Source of the DNA: Saprospiraceae bacterium
GTDB taxonomy: Bacteria; Bacteroidota; Bacteroidia; Chitinophagales; Saprospiraceae
Assembly (NCBI GenBank): GCA_024103005.1
Contig: JAGFJA010000007.1
Span: 124,001 to 188,000 of the forward strand
DNA: 64,000 bases
Direction: 5' to 3'
The notes below the pieces were generated by a model that saw only the letters and a list, made by a program, of their open reading frames with translations, did no database searches and was not told the DNA's origin. Positions within the stretch are counted from its first letter, which is position 1. Every line of letters begins with the position of its first letter. The position numbers and the translations under genes were made by a program. This document shows positions 54,706 through 63,650 of this stretch, piece after piece.

Positions 54706-55971
54706 ATGGATCAATTTATATTTAGACAGAGATACAAAAATATATTATTTGCCTTCATGGCAATAGGAATTATTTGTATGGCCTGGACATGGTTTTCAGA
54801 TGATGCCTTACATACTCGATTCTGGTCTAATTTCTTTCATAATACTATGTATTTCACCGGAATAGCATTTGCAGCCTTACTGCTTATGACAATGGGAATA
54901 GTGACATACGGTATGTGGTTTGTAGCCTTTAAAAGAATCTGGGAAGCATACTCAATGTTTTTGATTACCGGAATAATCCTGATGCTTGTGATTATTGGCG
55001 GTGTTTGGTTTCATTATCATCACATCTATCACTGGACCGATGCTCAGGATGTGGCAAAAGATGTTGTTTTAAATGGAAAATCGGGATTTTTAAATCCCTG
55101 GTGGTACACAATCGGCACAATAGTAACTTTAGGCGCTTGGGCATATTTCGCTGTGAAATTGAGAAGTCTTTCAAGGCAACAGGATAATAACGGTGGAATA
55201 GACGATGTGACTGAATACAATCAAATGAAAAGGTTGTCCGCAATCTTTTTGCCGGTTGGTGGTTTTCTAAGTTCAGTAATGATCTGGCAATGGATTATGT
55301 CTGTTGACGCTCATTGGTACTCTACTCTGTTTGCATGGTATGCTACTGCTTCATGGGTCGTTGCATGTTTTGCCTTTACCGCTTTAATGATTATATTTTT
55401 AAAAGGTCAGAAATTTATGGACTTCGTGACAGTTGAGCATATGCATGACGTAGGAAAGTTTGTTTTTGCGATGACTATATTCTGGGCTTATCTTTGGTTT
55501 GCTCAGTTTATGTTGATATGGTACGGAAATAATGGCGAAGAGACTATTTATTTTAATCGCCAGATGCAGGAGTACCCGGTAATGTTTTGGGGTAATGTAA
55601 TCATTAATTTTGTTTTACCATTCTTGGTATTGCTTAGCAATTACACCAAAAGAAAAGTTGGACCGATGGTATTTATTTGTTTGCTGGTATTCTTCGGGCA
55701 CTGGTGGGATTTCTTCCTGATGATTAAACCGGGGATGTTACATACTGCTCATGAAGAGCTTGCAAGCATGGGAGATCATGGCGCACATGGTGCTGAACAC
55801 GTAAGCCATTTCGTTGAAGGTTTCACTATTCCGGGATTGCTTGAGTTGGGTACCATGTTAGGATTTTTTGGATTGTTTGTATATGTTACCTTTGTACAGT
55901 TAGGCAAACTTTCACTGAGACCTAAAAATGATCCGTTATTACCGGAAAGTTTACATCATCATGTACAATAA
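54706..55971 (+). CDS. actF: ActF, second NrfD-like membrane subunit of ACIII
   Basis: 421 residues with about ten membrane helices. Recognisable stretches are MIWQWIMSVDAHWYSTLFAWY, VEHMHDVGKFVFAMTIFWAYLWFAQF (read in parts) and FGHWWDFFLMI, typical of the 'quinol:cytochrome c oxidoreductase' ActF annotation. ActF is paired with ActC in known structures. It completes the ACIII set, and coxB starts 38 bases later. Confidence 0.93.
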   Translation: MDQFIFRQRYKNILFAFMAIGIICMAWTWFSDDALHTRFWSNFFHNTMYFTGIAFAALLLMTMGIVTYGMWFVAFKRIWEAYSMFLITGIILMLVIIGGVWFHYHHIYHWTDAQDVAKDVVLNGKSGFLNPWWYTIGTIVTLGAWAYFAVKLRSLSRQQDNNGGIDDVTEYNQMKRLSAIFLPVGGFLSSVMIWQWIMSVDAHWYSTLFAWYATASWVVACFAFTALMIIFLKGQKFMDFVTVEHMHDVGKFVFAMTIFWAYLWFAQFMLIWYGNNGEETIYFNRQMQEYPVMFWGNVIINFVLPFLVLLSNYTKRKVGPMVFICLLVFFGHWWDFFLMIKPGMLHTAHEELASMGDHGAHGAEHVSHFVEGFTIPGLLELGTMLGFFGLFVYVTFVQLGKLSLRPKNDPLLPESLHHHVQ

Positions 55972-56009
55972 GTAATATATCTTGTTAAAAATTAATATAT
56001 TATAAATAA

Positions 56010-57179
56010 ATGACAACTTTAGTTATATTAGGATGTATCCTCCTTGTTGGTTTGGTTATTTTCCAGATAGCCCGGATCAACGAGATGATTAAGAGAATAA
56101 AGGGAGAAGAGGAAGCTGTTCAACAATCCAATGACAATACAGCGCTTTCTGTATTGCTCTTTGGTATCGTGTTTCTGGCGCTGGCTCTTTATACTTCTTA
56201 TCATTATAAAGATAGAATGTTTGGATATGGCCCTATGGTATCAGCTTCCAAGCATGGAGTGTGGATAGATCACTCGATGCATATAATGTTGGTAATTACA
56301 GGTATCGTATTTGTATTAACCCATATATTATTGTTTTATTTTGTATGGAAATACAGATACAAGAAAAACCGTCTCGGATGGTATTATCCACATAATAATA
56401 AGTTGGAAGCAGTTTGGACTATAACACCATTTATAGTTTTGGCTTATCTGGCTATAAATGGTCTCGTGGTTTGGAATAAGATGATGGAAGATGTTAAACC
56501 GGGAGAGGACCACATTGAAATTGAAGTCACAGGTATGCAGTTTGCATGGCTTTTGAGATATCCCGGTATGGATGGTAAATTAGGTACGAAAAATTATAAG
56601 TTGATATCCGGAACAAATGATTTGGGACAGGATTGGAATGACCCTAAAAACTGGGACGACTTCAAACCTGATGAAATAGTTTTACCAAAAGGCAAGAAAA
56701 TCAGGGTAAGGATTAATTCAAGAGATGTTTTACATAGTTTCTTTTTACCTCATTTTAGGGTAAAAATGGATGCAGTACCGGGTATGCCTACCTATTTCAT
56801 CTTTACTCCTACGATGACAACTGATGAATTCAGAAACAATCTTAAAAAATATCCGGAATGGAATGTACCTGCTGATCCATCTGACCCTGAAAGTAAGATG
56901 AAATGGGAAACCTTTGACTTTGAACTTGCTTGTGCCGAATTATGTGGAAATAGTCATTTCGCAATGCGTAGGGCTGTCAGAATTGTTACCCCTGAGCAAT
57001 ATGATGAATGGGTTAAGTCACAAAAATCTTATTACCTTGCTAATATCAGGGGTAAAGCTGAAGATCCTAACCAAGGGAAGACAATAAAGATTAATGGTGT
57101 AGAAAACTCCGGTGCACCAGCAGAAAAACCTGCTGAAGGAGATGCAGGTGTGAAAGCTGATTCAACAAAAGCTGAATAA
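56010..57179 (+). CDS. coxB: Cytochrome c oxidase subunit II (CoxB)
   Basis: 389 residues. An N-terminal helix and two membrane helices (about 40-60 and 90-115) precede the cupredoxin domain. The CuA site is complete: His in DVLHSFFLPHF, and CAELCGNSHFAM, with the Met last. It has no fused cytochrome c domain, so electrons must come from ACIII or another cytochrome. The Ala/Glu-rich C-terminal tail looks disordered. CoxA follows after 33 bases. Confidence 0.96.
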   Translation: MTTLVILGCILLVGLVIFQIARINEMIKRIKGEEEAVQQSNDNTALSVLLFGIVFLALALYTSYHYKDRMFGYGPMVSASKHGVWIDHSMHIMLVITGIVFVLTHILLFYFVWKYRYKKNRLGWYYPHNNKLEAVWTITPFIVLAYLAINGLVVWNKMMEDVKPGEDHIEIEVTGMQFAWLLRYPGMDGKLGTKNYKLISGTNDLGQDWNDPKNWDDFKPDEIVLPKGKKIRVRINSRDVLHSFFLPHFRVKMDAVPGMPTYFIFTPTMTTDEFRNNLKKYPEWNVPADPSDPESKMKWETFDFELACAELCGNSHFAMRRAVRIVTPEQYDEWVKSQKSYYLANIRGKAEDPNQGKTIKINGVENSGAPAEKPAEGDAGVKADSTKAE

Positions 57180-57212
57180 TTATCCAATAGATAAATTGAA
57201 AAAAATAGAGAT

Positions 57213-59066
57213 ATGTCTACTCAAAATATAGAAGTCAGAGAAGAAGTTGATGAGATAATTGAGAAAAATGGATATGACGACCATTTTCATGATCATCACG
57301 CCTCCGATAAATATAAGTCTAGTTTTGTCGGAAAGTATATTTTCAGCCTTGATCACAAGATGATTTCACGCCAGTTCCTGATTACAGGGATTGTATGGGC
57401 TATTATTGGTGCTGCATTTTCAGTCATTTTCCGTTTGCAGTTGGGATTCCCTGAAGCGGATATGGCTTGGTTAAAACCCTTGCTTGGAAAGTGGATAGTG
57501 TTGAATGATGCCGGTATCGGGTCTATTTCACAGGACTTTTATTATGCTCTGGTGACGATGCATGGCACTATATTGATATTCTTTGTATTGACAGCCGGGC
57601 TAAGTGGTACTTACAGTAACTTCCTTATTCCTCTTCAGGTAGGAGCAAGAGACATGGCGTCACCGCTGTTGAATATGCTTTCTTACTGGTTCTTCTTTTT
57701 GGCAGGATTGGTAATGTTGTATTCACTTTTTCTGAGTACAGGACCATTTTCCGGAGGATGGACGGCATATCCACCGTTGAGTGCTTTACCACAGGCCTCT
57801 TCAGGGTCTAAAGGTGGTATGAACCTTTGGATTATAAGTATGACTTTGTTTATTGTATCCCAGCTTTTAGGAGGAATTAATTATGTTACAACTATTTTAA
57901 ACCTTCGTACAAAGGGTATGTCTATGTGGAAAATGCCTCTGACTATCTGGTCCTTTTTAGTGACAGCTATTTTAGGTATTTTGACTTTCCCTGTTTTATT
58001 TGCTGGTGTGTTGTTGCTTTTGTTTGACAGAAGTATGGGTACAAGCTTCTATCTGAGTGAAATTTTTATTCAGGGAGCGGCTTTGGAAAATGTAGGAGGT
58101 AGTCCCATTTTATACCAACACTTGTTCTGGTTCCTTGGGCATCCGGAAGTATATATTGTGATTTTGCCTGCTATGGGTATTGTTTCTGAAATCATGTCCG
58201 TGAACTCTCGTAAACCGATATTTGGATATCGGGCTATGGCTTATTCATTGATGGCTATTGCCTTTTTATCCTTACTGGTATGGGCTCACCACATGTTTAC
58301 ATCCGGTATGAATCCATTTATAACCAATTTCTTTGTACTGTTCACCTTGATTATTGCAATGCCTTCGTCCATAAAGACATTTAACTGGTTGACGACATTG
58401 TTTAGAGGTAATTTACGCCTAAATTCGGCAATGTTATATTGTATTGGTTTTGTGAGCTTTTTTATCTCAGGAGGTTTGACTGGTATTTGGGTAGGTAGTT
58501 CTACTCTGGATATTCCGCTTCATGATACATACTTTGTTGTGGCCCACTTCCATTTGGTGATGGGAGTTGCGGCTTTCTTTGGGATGTTTGCCGGATTATC
58601 ATATTGGTACCCAAAAATGTTTGGAAGGTATATGAATGAGACCGTTCTGAAAGTACACTTCTGGATCACCTTAATAGGTGCATATTGTATTTTCTGGCCT
58701 CAACATTACTTAGGTTTGGCAGGTGTGCCAAGAAGATATTACAGATTTGATAGTTTCAATTCCTTTACCGGTTGGGAAGGTGTGAATGAATTTATTACGA
58801 TTTCAGCCATAGTTGTATTTTTTACCCAATTGTTGTGGGTATTTAATTTCTTTTACAGTATGTGGAGAGGTAAGAAGGTAACTGAAAGGAATCCATGGCA
58901 CTCCAACTCTATTGAGTGGACGACTCCGATCATACCGCCTCATGGCAATTGGCCGGGTAAATTACCTAAAGTTGAAAGATGGCCTTATGACTACGGTAAA
59001 GATGGAAAAGACTATATTACACAGATTACTCCCTATGCAGAAGGAGAAGAAGTGATTGCTCATTAA
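57213..59066 (+). CDS. coxA: Cytochrome c oxidase subunit I (CoxA, haem-copper type A1)
   Basis: 617 residues with about 12 membrane helices and a 55-residue N-terminal extension. Redox ligands are visible: the low-spin haem His in ALVTMHGTILIFF, WFLGHPEVYIVILP (CuB His, Glu of the D channel and the cross-linked Tyr), WAHHMFTSG (two CuB His) and VVAHFHLVMG (haem a3 and a His). The E and Y of GHPEVY put it in subtype A1. It pumps protons while reducing O2. Confidence 0.98.
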   Translation: MSTQNIEVREEVDEIIEKNGYDDHFHDHHASDKYKSSFVGKYIFSLDHKMISRQFLITGIVWAIIGAAFSVIFRLQLGFPEADMAWLKPLLGKWIVLNDAGIGSISQDFYYALVTMHGTILIFFVLTAGLSGTYSNFLIPLQVGARDMASPLLNMLSYWFFFLAGLVMLYSLFLSTGPFSGGWTAYPPLSALPQASSGSKGGMNLWIISMTLFIVSQLLGGINYVTTILNLRTKGMSMWKMPLTIWSFLVTAILGILTFPVLFAGVLLLLFDRSMGTSFYLSEIFIQGAALENVGGSPILYQHLFWFLGHPEVYIVILPAMGIVSEIMSVNSRKPIFGYRAMAYSLMAIAFLSLLVWAHHMFTSGMNPFITNFFVLFTLIIAMPSSIKTFNWLTTLFRGNLRLNSAMLYCIGFVSFFISGGLTGIWVGSSTLDIPLHDTYFVVAHFHLVMGVAAFFGMFAGLSYWYPKMFGRYMNETVLKVHFWITLIGAYCIFWPQHYLGLAGVPRRYYRFDSFNSFTGWEGVNEFITISAIVVFFTQLLWVFNFFYSMWRGKKVTERNPWHSNSIEWTTPIIPPHGNWPGKLPKVERWPYDYGKDGKDYITQITPYAEGEEVIAH

Positions 59067-59110
59067 TTGAAGAATTCTGAAATTTTAAACGTTTTTAATC
59101 GATAACCATA

Positions 59111-60007
59111 GTGGGTAAAGGATATACAGATAGTGCCGAAACCAGACAAGTCAGCTTCCTGATGGAGTATGGTTTGCTTTTCAAGTTCAAATTGACAAGT
59201 TTTGTGGTATTTTCTGCGATGATGGCTTATTTAGTATCAATGAATGGCCATATTGAATGGGTTCCTTTTTTAATACTCTTTATCGGTGGATTTTGTGTTA
59301 CAGCAGCAGCTAATACTTTGAATGAAGTATTGGAGAAAGACTATGATAAATTGATGAAACGTACTGCCAACAGGCCGGTAGCTGCGGGACGAATGTCTGC
59401 TTCCCATGCTGTGTTTGTAGCCGGTATGATGTGGATTTTCGGAATTATTTGCCTTTCTTATTTTAATGTATTAGCTGCGTTTTTGGGTTCGCTTGCTGTG
59501 GTTACGTATGCTTTTATATATACGCCATTAAAAAGATATTCTCCGATTGCAGTGTTTGTGGGCTCGTTTCCCGGTGCCTTGCCTTTATTAATAGGCAATG
59601 TTGCAGCTATCGGGCATATCAATCAGATGGGCATATATTTATTTGCGATTCAGTTTATCTGGCAGTTTCCTCACTTTTGGGCGATTGGATGGCTGGGATA
59701 TGATGAATATAAAAAAGCCGGATATAAGCTGGTAGCAAGTAAAGACGGTCAATGTGACCCAAATATAGGTATTAATTCTGCCATTTATGCTTTGATGATT
59801 GTACCTTTGGCTATTTTCGGATATTATGCCTCCCTCATTGGAATAACTGCAATGAGTGTTACAATAATAGCGTCAATTATTTTTGCATATTTCGGATATA
59901 ATTTATATAAAAGTGGAAGCAAAAAATCAGCACTGAACCTGATGTTTGCTTCTTTGTTTTTTTTGTTTATTGCCCTAGGTGCAGTATATATTGATAAATT
60001 ATTTTAA
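59111..60007 (+). CDS. ctaB: CtaB/CyoE, protohaem IX farnesyltransferase (haem O synthase)
   Basis: 298 residues from the GTG at 59111. A UbiA-fold enzyme with seven to nine helices. It has the first Asp motif NTLNEVLEKDYDKLMKRTANRP and the second one WQFPHFWAIGWLGYDEYKKAGY, both typical of CyoE. It makes the haem O precursor for the oxidase. The next gene starts one base after its stop. Confidence 0.95.
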   Translation: MGKGYTDSAETRQVSFLMEYGLLFKFKLTSFVVFSAMMAYLVSMNGHIEWVPFLILFIGGFCVTAAANTLNEVLEKDYDKLMKRTANRPVAAGRMSASHAVFVAGMMWIFGIICLSYFNVLAAFLGSLAVVTYAFIYTPLKRYSPIAVFVGSFPGALPLLIGNVAAIGHINQMGIYLFAIQFIWQFPHFWAIGWLGYDEYKKAGYKLVASKDGQCDPNIGINSAIYALMIVPLAIFGYYASLIGITAMSVTIIASIIFAYFGYNLYKSGSKKSALNLMFASLFFLFIALGAVYIDKLF

Positions 60008-60008
60008 T

Positions 60009-60581
60009 ATGGATGTAACGTTAGTTTCAAAAAATAAAGGAATACAACCACTGAAGTTTGCGTTGTGGGCTGGATTTGCAAGCATCATCATGATGTTTAT
60101 AGCTTTGACATCAGCATATATTGTGAGGCATTCAGCAGGAAACTGGCTGGAATTTAAGTTGCCGAATGCTTTTATTTTCAGTACAATCACCATCATATTG
60201 TCCAGCATTACGATGCATATGAGCTATTCCGGTTTTAAAAAAGGGAGTGAAACCAATTACAAGTTATTTCTGATAGCGACATTGGCTCTTGGACTCATTT
60301 TCATAATGTTTCAGTATCAGGGATGGCAAGAAATGCACCACATCGGTGTTGATCTGGATGGTAATCCTTCCGGTTCATTTGTCTATGTTATTAGTGGTTT
60401 ACATGCTGCTCACGTACTTGGAGGACTTGCTATATTGACTGTAGCGATTTTACATGCGTTTTCACTTAAATATAAGCCTACGGAAAAGAGATTGCTGAGG
60501 TTTCAACTTTCAACTCAATATTGGCATTTTGTCGATATATTATGGGTATATTTATTTGTATTCTTTTTACTATTTAGATAA
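60009..60581 (+). CDS. Haem-copper oxidase subunit III-like protein (first copy)
   Basis: 190 residues with five membrane helices. It starts at the ATG at 60009; a longer frame begins at 59979 but would overlap ctaB. It resembles CyoC/CoxC proteins: ALTSAYIVRHSAGNWLEF, YVISGLHAAHVLGGLAIL and the ending TQYWHFVDILWVYLFVFF. Two subunit III genes in a row are usual in this phylum. Its exact stoichiometry in the oxidase is unknown. Confidence 0.88.
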   Translation: MDVTLVSKNKGIQPLKFALWAGFASIIMMFIALTSAYIVRHSAGNWLEFKLPNAFIFSTITIILSSITMHMSYSGFKKGSETNYKLFLIATLALGLIFIMFQYQGWQEMHHIGVDLDGNPSGSFVYVISGLHAAHVLGGLAILTVAILHAFSLKYKPTEKRLLRFQLSTQYWHFVDILWVYLFVFFLLFR

Positions 60582-60611
60582 ACAATAACGAAAAATAAAA
60601 TTTAAGGATAA

Positions 60612-61484
60612 ATGACTACAGATACACATACAGAAGTAAGTCATCACGATCATGTAGATGATTCGCAAATATGGGAAGGGGGTACATCACCTTTTAAGGC
60701 GAGTTATGGAAAATTGATGATTTGGTATTTCCTCATTTCGGATGCCTTTACATTTTCAGGTTTTCTGATAGCCTATGGTGCGTTGAGGTTCAGTACACCG
60801 ACATGGCCTTTGCCTGACGTAGTATTTTCCACTTTTCCCGGAGGAATACATCATGCCCCTCTGATTTTTGTAACTGTAATGACCTTCATCTTAATCCTGT
60901 CTTCTGTTACCATGGTAAGAGCTGTACAGGAAGGTAAGAAAGAAAATAGGATGGGTGTAGTGAAATGGATGGGATTTACCATTATCGGTGGTTTGATGTT
61001 CCTCAGCTGTCAGGCATGGGAATGGACAAACCTGATTGCTAAGGAACATATGTCCATCAGCACCAATCCTTTTGGCACTCATACTACTGATGGTGTGTAT
61101 CTGAACGAAGATGGTACAGTTGCTAAGACAGCAGATGGCAAAGACGAAAAATTTACCGCAGGTACGACTTACTTAATTCATAAAAAGGACGGTGAATGGC
61201 ATAAGAGAAAATTCAAAATAACCTCTGGTGAATACAAAGGACAGGTAGCCCAGGAATCATTTGGCCCTAAAGCTTTTGGTGCACTTTTTTTCTTTATTAC
61301 TGGTTTTCATGGATTCCATGTCTTTTCAGGAGTAGTCTTTCTGACTATAGTAATGTTAAATGCATTAAGCGGCTTATATGTATCCCGAAAGAACGGGTAT
61401 GAAATGGTCGAAAAAATAGGATTGTACTGGCACTTTGTTGATTTGGTGTGGGTATTTGTATTCCTCGTATTTTATCTATTGTAA
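60612..61484 (+). CDS. coxC: Cytochrome c oxidase subunit III (second copy, with loop insert)
   Basis: 290 residues. The five to seven helix core has FSGFLIAYGALR, ITGFHGFHVFSGVVFLTI and GLYWHFVDLVWVFVFLVFYLL. Between two helices there is an insert of about 70 residues (TNPFGTHTTDGVYLNEDGT through YKGQVAQESFGPK) that is hydrophilic and probably periplasmic. Other Bacteroidota subunit III proteins, as I recall them, also carry inserts here. The N-terminus is His-rich (HTEVSHHDHVD). Confidence 0.93.
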   Translation: MTTDTHTEVSHHDHVDDSQIWEGGTSPFKASYGKLMIWYFLISDAFTFSGFLIAYGALRFSTPTWPLPDVVFSTFPGGIHHAPLIFVTVMTFILILSSVTMVRAVQEGKKENRMGVVKWMGFTIIGGLMFLSCQAWEWTNLIAKEHMSISTNPFGTHTTDGVYLNEDGTVAKTADGKDEKFTAGTTYLIHKKDGEWHKRKFKITSGEYKGQVAQESFGPKAFGALFFFITGFHGFHVFSGVVFLTIVMLNALSGLYVSRKNGYEMVEKIGLYWHFVDLVWVFVFLVFYLL

Positions 61485-61505
61485 TAAATATCAAAAAGAA
61501 ATAAA

Positions 61506-61970
61506 ATGAGCTTATCTCCAGAAGAAGGTAAAAAAGTTGTATATAGAGGTATGGTTTTGCTTGGTGTCATTACACTATGCGAAGTGATAATTGCCCTATT
61601 AGGTAATGGCCATATTATTGAAGGTTTTCATCTTCATAAATATATCATGTTTCCTGCTATGATTATACTTAGCCTCTACAAGGCTTATTATATTGTATCT
61701 GAATTTATGCACATGAAGTATGAAACCCGTGGGTTGGTGATTTCAGCACTTTGGCCAATTGTTTTATTGATATGGGCAATGATTGCCCTCCTCAATGAAG
61801 GTGGTGCATGGCATCATAACAGACAATATGTGGAACTTATAGATAGGGATGGTTTTAAGAAGCCTGATTCTTATTCTTTGGATGAATACCTGCAAGAAGT
61901 ATCTTCTGATACAAAGACTTCACAGGATCAGGCACCCGCCACAACTGAAATGCAGGCTGAACATAAGTAA
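61506..61970 (+). CDS. Cytochrome c oxidase subunit IV-type protein
   Basis: 154 residues with three membrane helices. It matches prokaryotic subunit IV (COX4_pro/CyoD-like): LLGVITLCEVIIALLGNG, LSLYKAYYIVSEFMHMKYE and LWPIVLLIWAMIALLNEGG. The C-terminal 45 residues are soluble. It follows coxC by 21 bases. Confidence 0.9.
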   Translation: MSLSPEEGKKVVYRGMVLLGVITLCEVIIALLGNGHIIEGFHLHKYIMFPAMIILSLYKAYYIVSEFMHMKYETRGLVISALWPIVLLIWAMIALLNEGGAWHHNRQYVELIDRDGFKKPDSYSLDEYLQEVSSDTKTSQDQAPATTEMQAEHK

Positions 61971-61975
61971 ATAGA

Positions 61976-62602
61976 TTGAATTTTTTTAAGCGTATTTGGA
62001 AAGCAAAGCCTGCCTTAATAATTATTTTGCTGTGCTTTGTGATACTCCCATTGATCGGACTCTATTTTGACAAAAAAGGTATCGACTTCAGGCAAGGGGC
62101 ATTGAAGGAACTAAATCAAAGAATTGATATATCTTCCTGCGCGCCGCTTGATTTTGGAGGAAAGATGCTGAATATTGATTCATTAAAGGGGAGCGTTTGG
62201 GTCTTGTTTGATGTCAGCGAGATAGATAAAGGCTTACTGTCTAAAATCATTCAGTCTGTATATGCCCAGAATAATGGCAAAAATAATTTGCGTTTAGTTA
62301 CTTTTGGAAGTGATACAACTTTACGAAAAAGTATTCCGGATTATATATTTAAGGGAAGTTTTCTGAGCGAAGGAGACAGTGCAACTTTTGGCTGTATTAA
62401 GAATGTATTTATTCATCAGGATTCATTTGCGGTTAATCGATTTGCCATGAATGCTTTTATAATAGACTCTAAGGGGGTTATGCGGCGTGGATATGAACTT
62501 ACTGATAAAAGTACCGTTCAGCAATTAATCAGGCATTTGACAGTCTTACTTCCGGAGTATAAAAGGGAAAAACCGACTTTGATCAGGCAGGAAGGTTATT
62601 AA
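61976..62602 (+). CDS. SCO/thioredoxin-fold-like protein without the copper motif
   Basis: 208 residues from a TTG at 61976. One membrane anchor (PALIIILLCFVILPLIGLYF, 11-30) and a domain with LKGSVWVLFDVS, LRLVTFGSD and FAMNAFIIDSKGVMRRGYEL, close to the fold of SCO1/SenC copper chaperones, which sit at this position in other operons. The CxxxC copper ligands and the distal His are absent; only Cys20, Cys55 and Cys140 exist. So the assembly role is inferred from place only. Confidence 0.65.
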   Translation: MNFFKRIWKAKPALIIILLCFVILPLIGLYFDKKGIDFRQGALKELNQRIDISSCAPLDFGGKMLNIDSLKGSVWVLFDVSEIDKGLLSKIIQSVYAQNNGKNNLRLVTFGSDTTLRKSIPDYIFKGSFLSEGDSATFGCIKNVFIHQDSFAVNRFAMNAFIIDSKGVMRRGYELTDKSTVQQLIRHLTVLLPEYKREKPTLIRQEGY

Positions 62603-63001
62603 GAGGTTTTGTAAAAAAATAAGTGTAAACCGATGATAAGCCCGGTGAAGATAAACCTTATATTTAGTCTAATGGTCATTTCTTATTAACTCTGTTTTTA
62701 TTTATGAGGAAGATTAAGATAGCATCCGATGTTGATTTTCCTTTGTTGATGCATTACACTTCACTCTCTGCGCAACTCCCTTTTTTGAGTTTGTATATCA
62801 ATTAGCTTTAGTTGAGGAACGAATGTTGAACTTCACCATAAGTTTATCCAGTTTTCTTTTTTATATATTTTTAATAAAATTATAACACCAAATCATATGG
62901 ATTGGAACATTTTCAGTAAAAAAATAGTTTACAAAGTAAATTTTAAATCAAAGATTTGAAATGCGATTTAAATCTTATTTATCAACTTAAAAAATCTTAG
63001 T
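62603..63001. other. Intergenic region after the respiratory cluster
   Basis: About 400 AT-rich bases. An open frame of 33 codons at 62704-62805 has no visible support. Just before the next gene, AAATC-AAA-GATTT and the palindrome GATTTAAATC (62963-62972) lie close together. No terminator could be identified for the preceding operon. Confidence 0.5.
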
Positions 63002-63532
63002 ATGTCTGAGGAAGTCAAAAACGAATTAGATGATGTCAATGAAGCCCAGAATGTAAATGAAACAAATCAGGAGAGCTCATCCGTGCTTGAAGATTTGAAA
63101 AATAAAGCAAGTGATCATGTAGATCGATTGAAAGAGAATATTTCTGCAGGTACAGAAGCTTTGAAAGATAAGGTTTCTGATATGAAGGAAGATTTGGGAG
63201 AATTTTCTGCCAAGGCCAAAGAGAAAGCAGGAATGGCAATGGATGAAGCTAAAGAAGAATTTTCTGAGTTTAAGGAAGATGCGGCTGAAGTAATTTCAAA
63301 TCTTAAAGAAAAATCAGTTCAGGCACTGTCAGATGCAAAAGAAAATTTTGATGAGTTTTCTGCCGATGCAAAAGTAAAATTATCCGAGTGGAAAGATAAG
63401 GCTACTGATAAAGTTGCTGATTTGAAAGAGGATATCACTGAATTTGCCTCAGAATCAAAAGAACAGATTGAGCAAGTGACAACTTCTTTCTTCGGACGAA
63501 TTAAACAATTTTTTGGTAAGAAAACTTCCTGA
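63002..63532 (+). CDS. LEA-like/YtxH-like amphipathic repeat protein
   Basis: 176 residues, extremely Lys/Glu/Asp/Ala-rich, no signal or Cys. From about 28 to 160 the sequence is an almost unbroken amphipathic helix with 11-residue repeats (EALKDKVSDMKED, KAKEKAGMAMDEAKEEF, DAKENFDEFSADAKVKLSEW). The end (TTSFFGRIKQFFGKK) is a short aromatic-basic helix. This layout resembles group 3 LEA or apolipoprotein-like stress proteins, which can protect membranes. Function not known. A terminator follows 74 bases after the stop. Confidence 0.78.
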   Translation: MSEEVKNELDDVNEAQNVNETNQESSSVLEDLKNKASDHVDRLKENISAGTEALKDKVSDMKEDLGEFSAKAKEKAGMAMDEAKEEFSEFKEDAAEVISNLKEKSVQALSDAKENFDEFSADAKVKLSEWKDKATDKVADLKEDITEFASESKEQIEQVTTSFFGRIKQFFGKKTS

Positions 63533-63606
63533 TTAATACCTCAGTAACCTGATAGCAATTTCAGGAAGAAAGTGTATAATCCGATTGTGTTATGATAAAG
63601 GGTCTT

Positions 63607-63650
63607 GGTCCATTGTCTATATATTATGACAATAGTGCGAGGACCTTTTT
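63607..63650 (+). terminator. Bulged terminator after the LEA-like gene
   Basis: GGTCC ATTGTC (63607-63617) pairs with GACAAT (63628-63633) and GGACC (63641-63645), with a 7-base bulge between the two right arms, then TTTTT. The stop codon of the facing aminotransferase gene (63624-63626) lies in the loop. Confidence 0.7.

Noticed and set aside
59979..60008. Upstream start of the first subunit III gene
   Set aside because: It would overlap ctaB by 29 bases, while the ATG one base after the ctaB stop gives the family's usual N-terminus.
60612..61484. Loop insert in subunit III as a novel fusion
   Set aside because: As I recall, other Bacteroidota subunit III proteins carry inserts of variable sequence at this place.
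62704..62805. 33-codon frame after the SCO-like gene
   Set aside because: No signal, promoter or family resemblance; expected by chance in AT-rich DNA.
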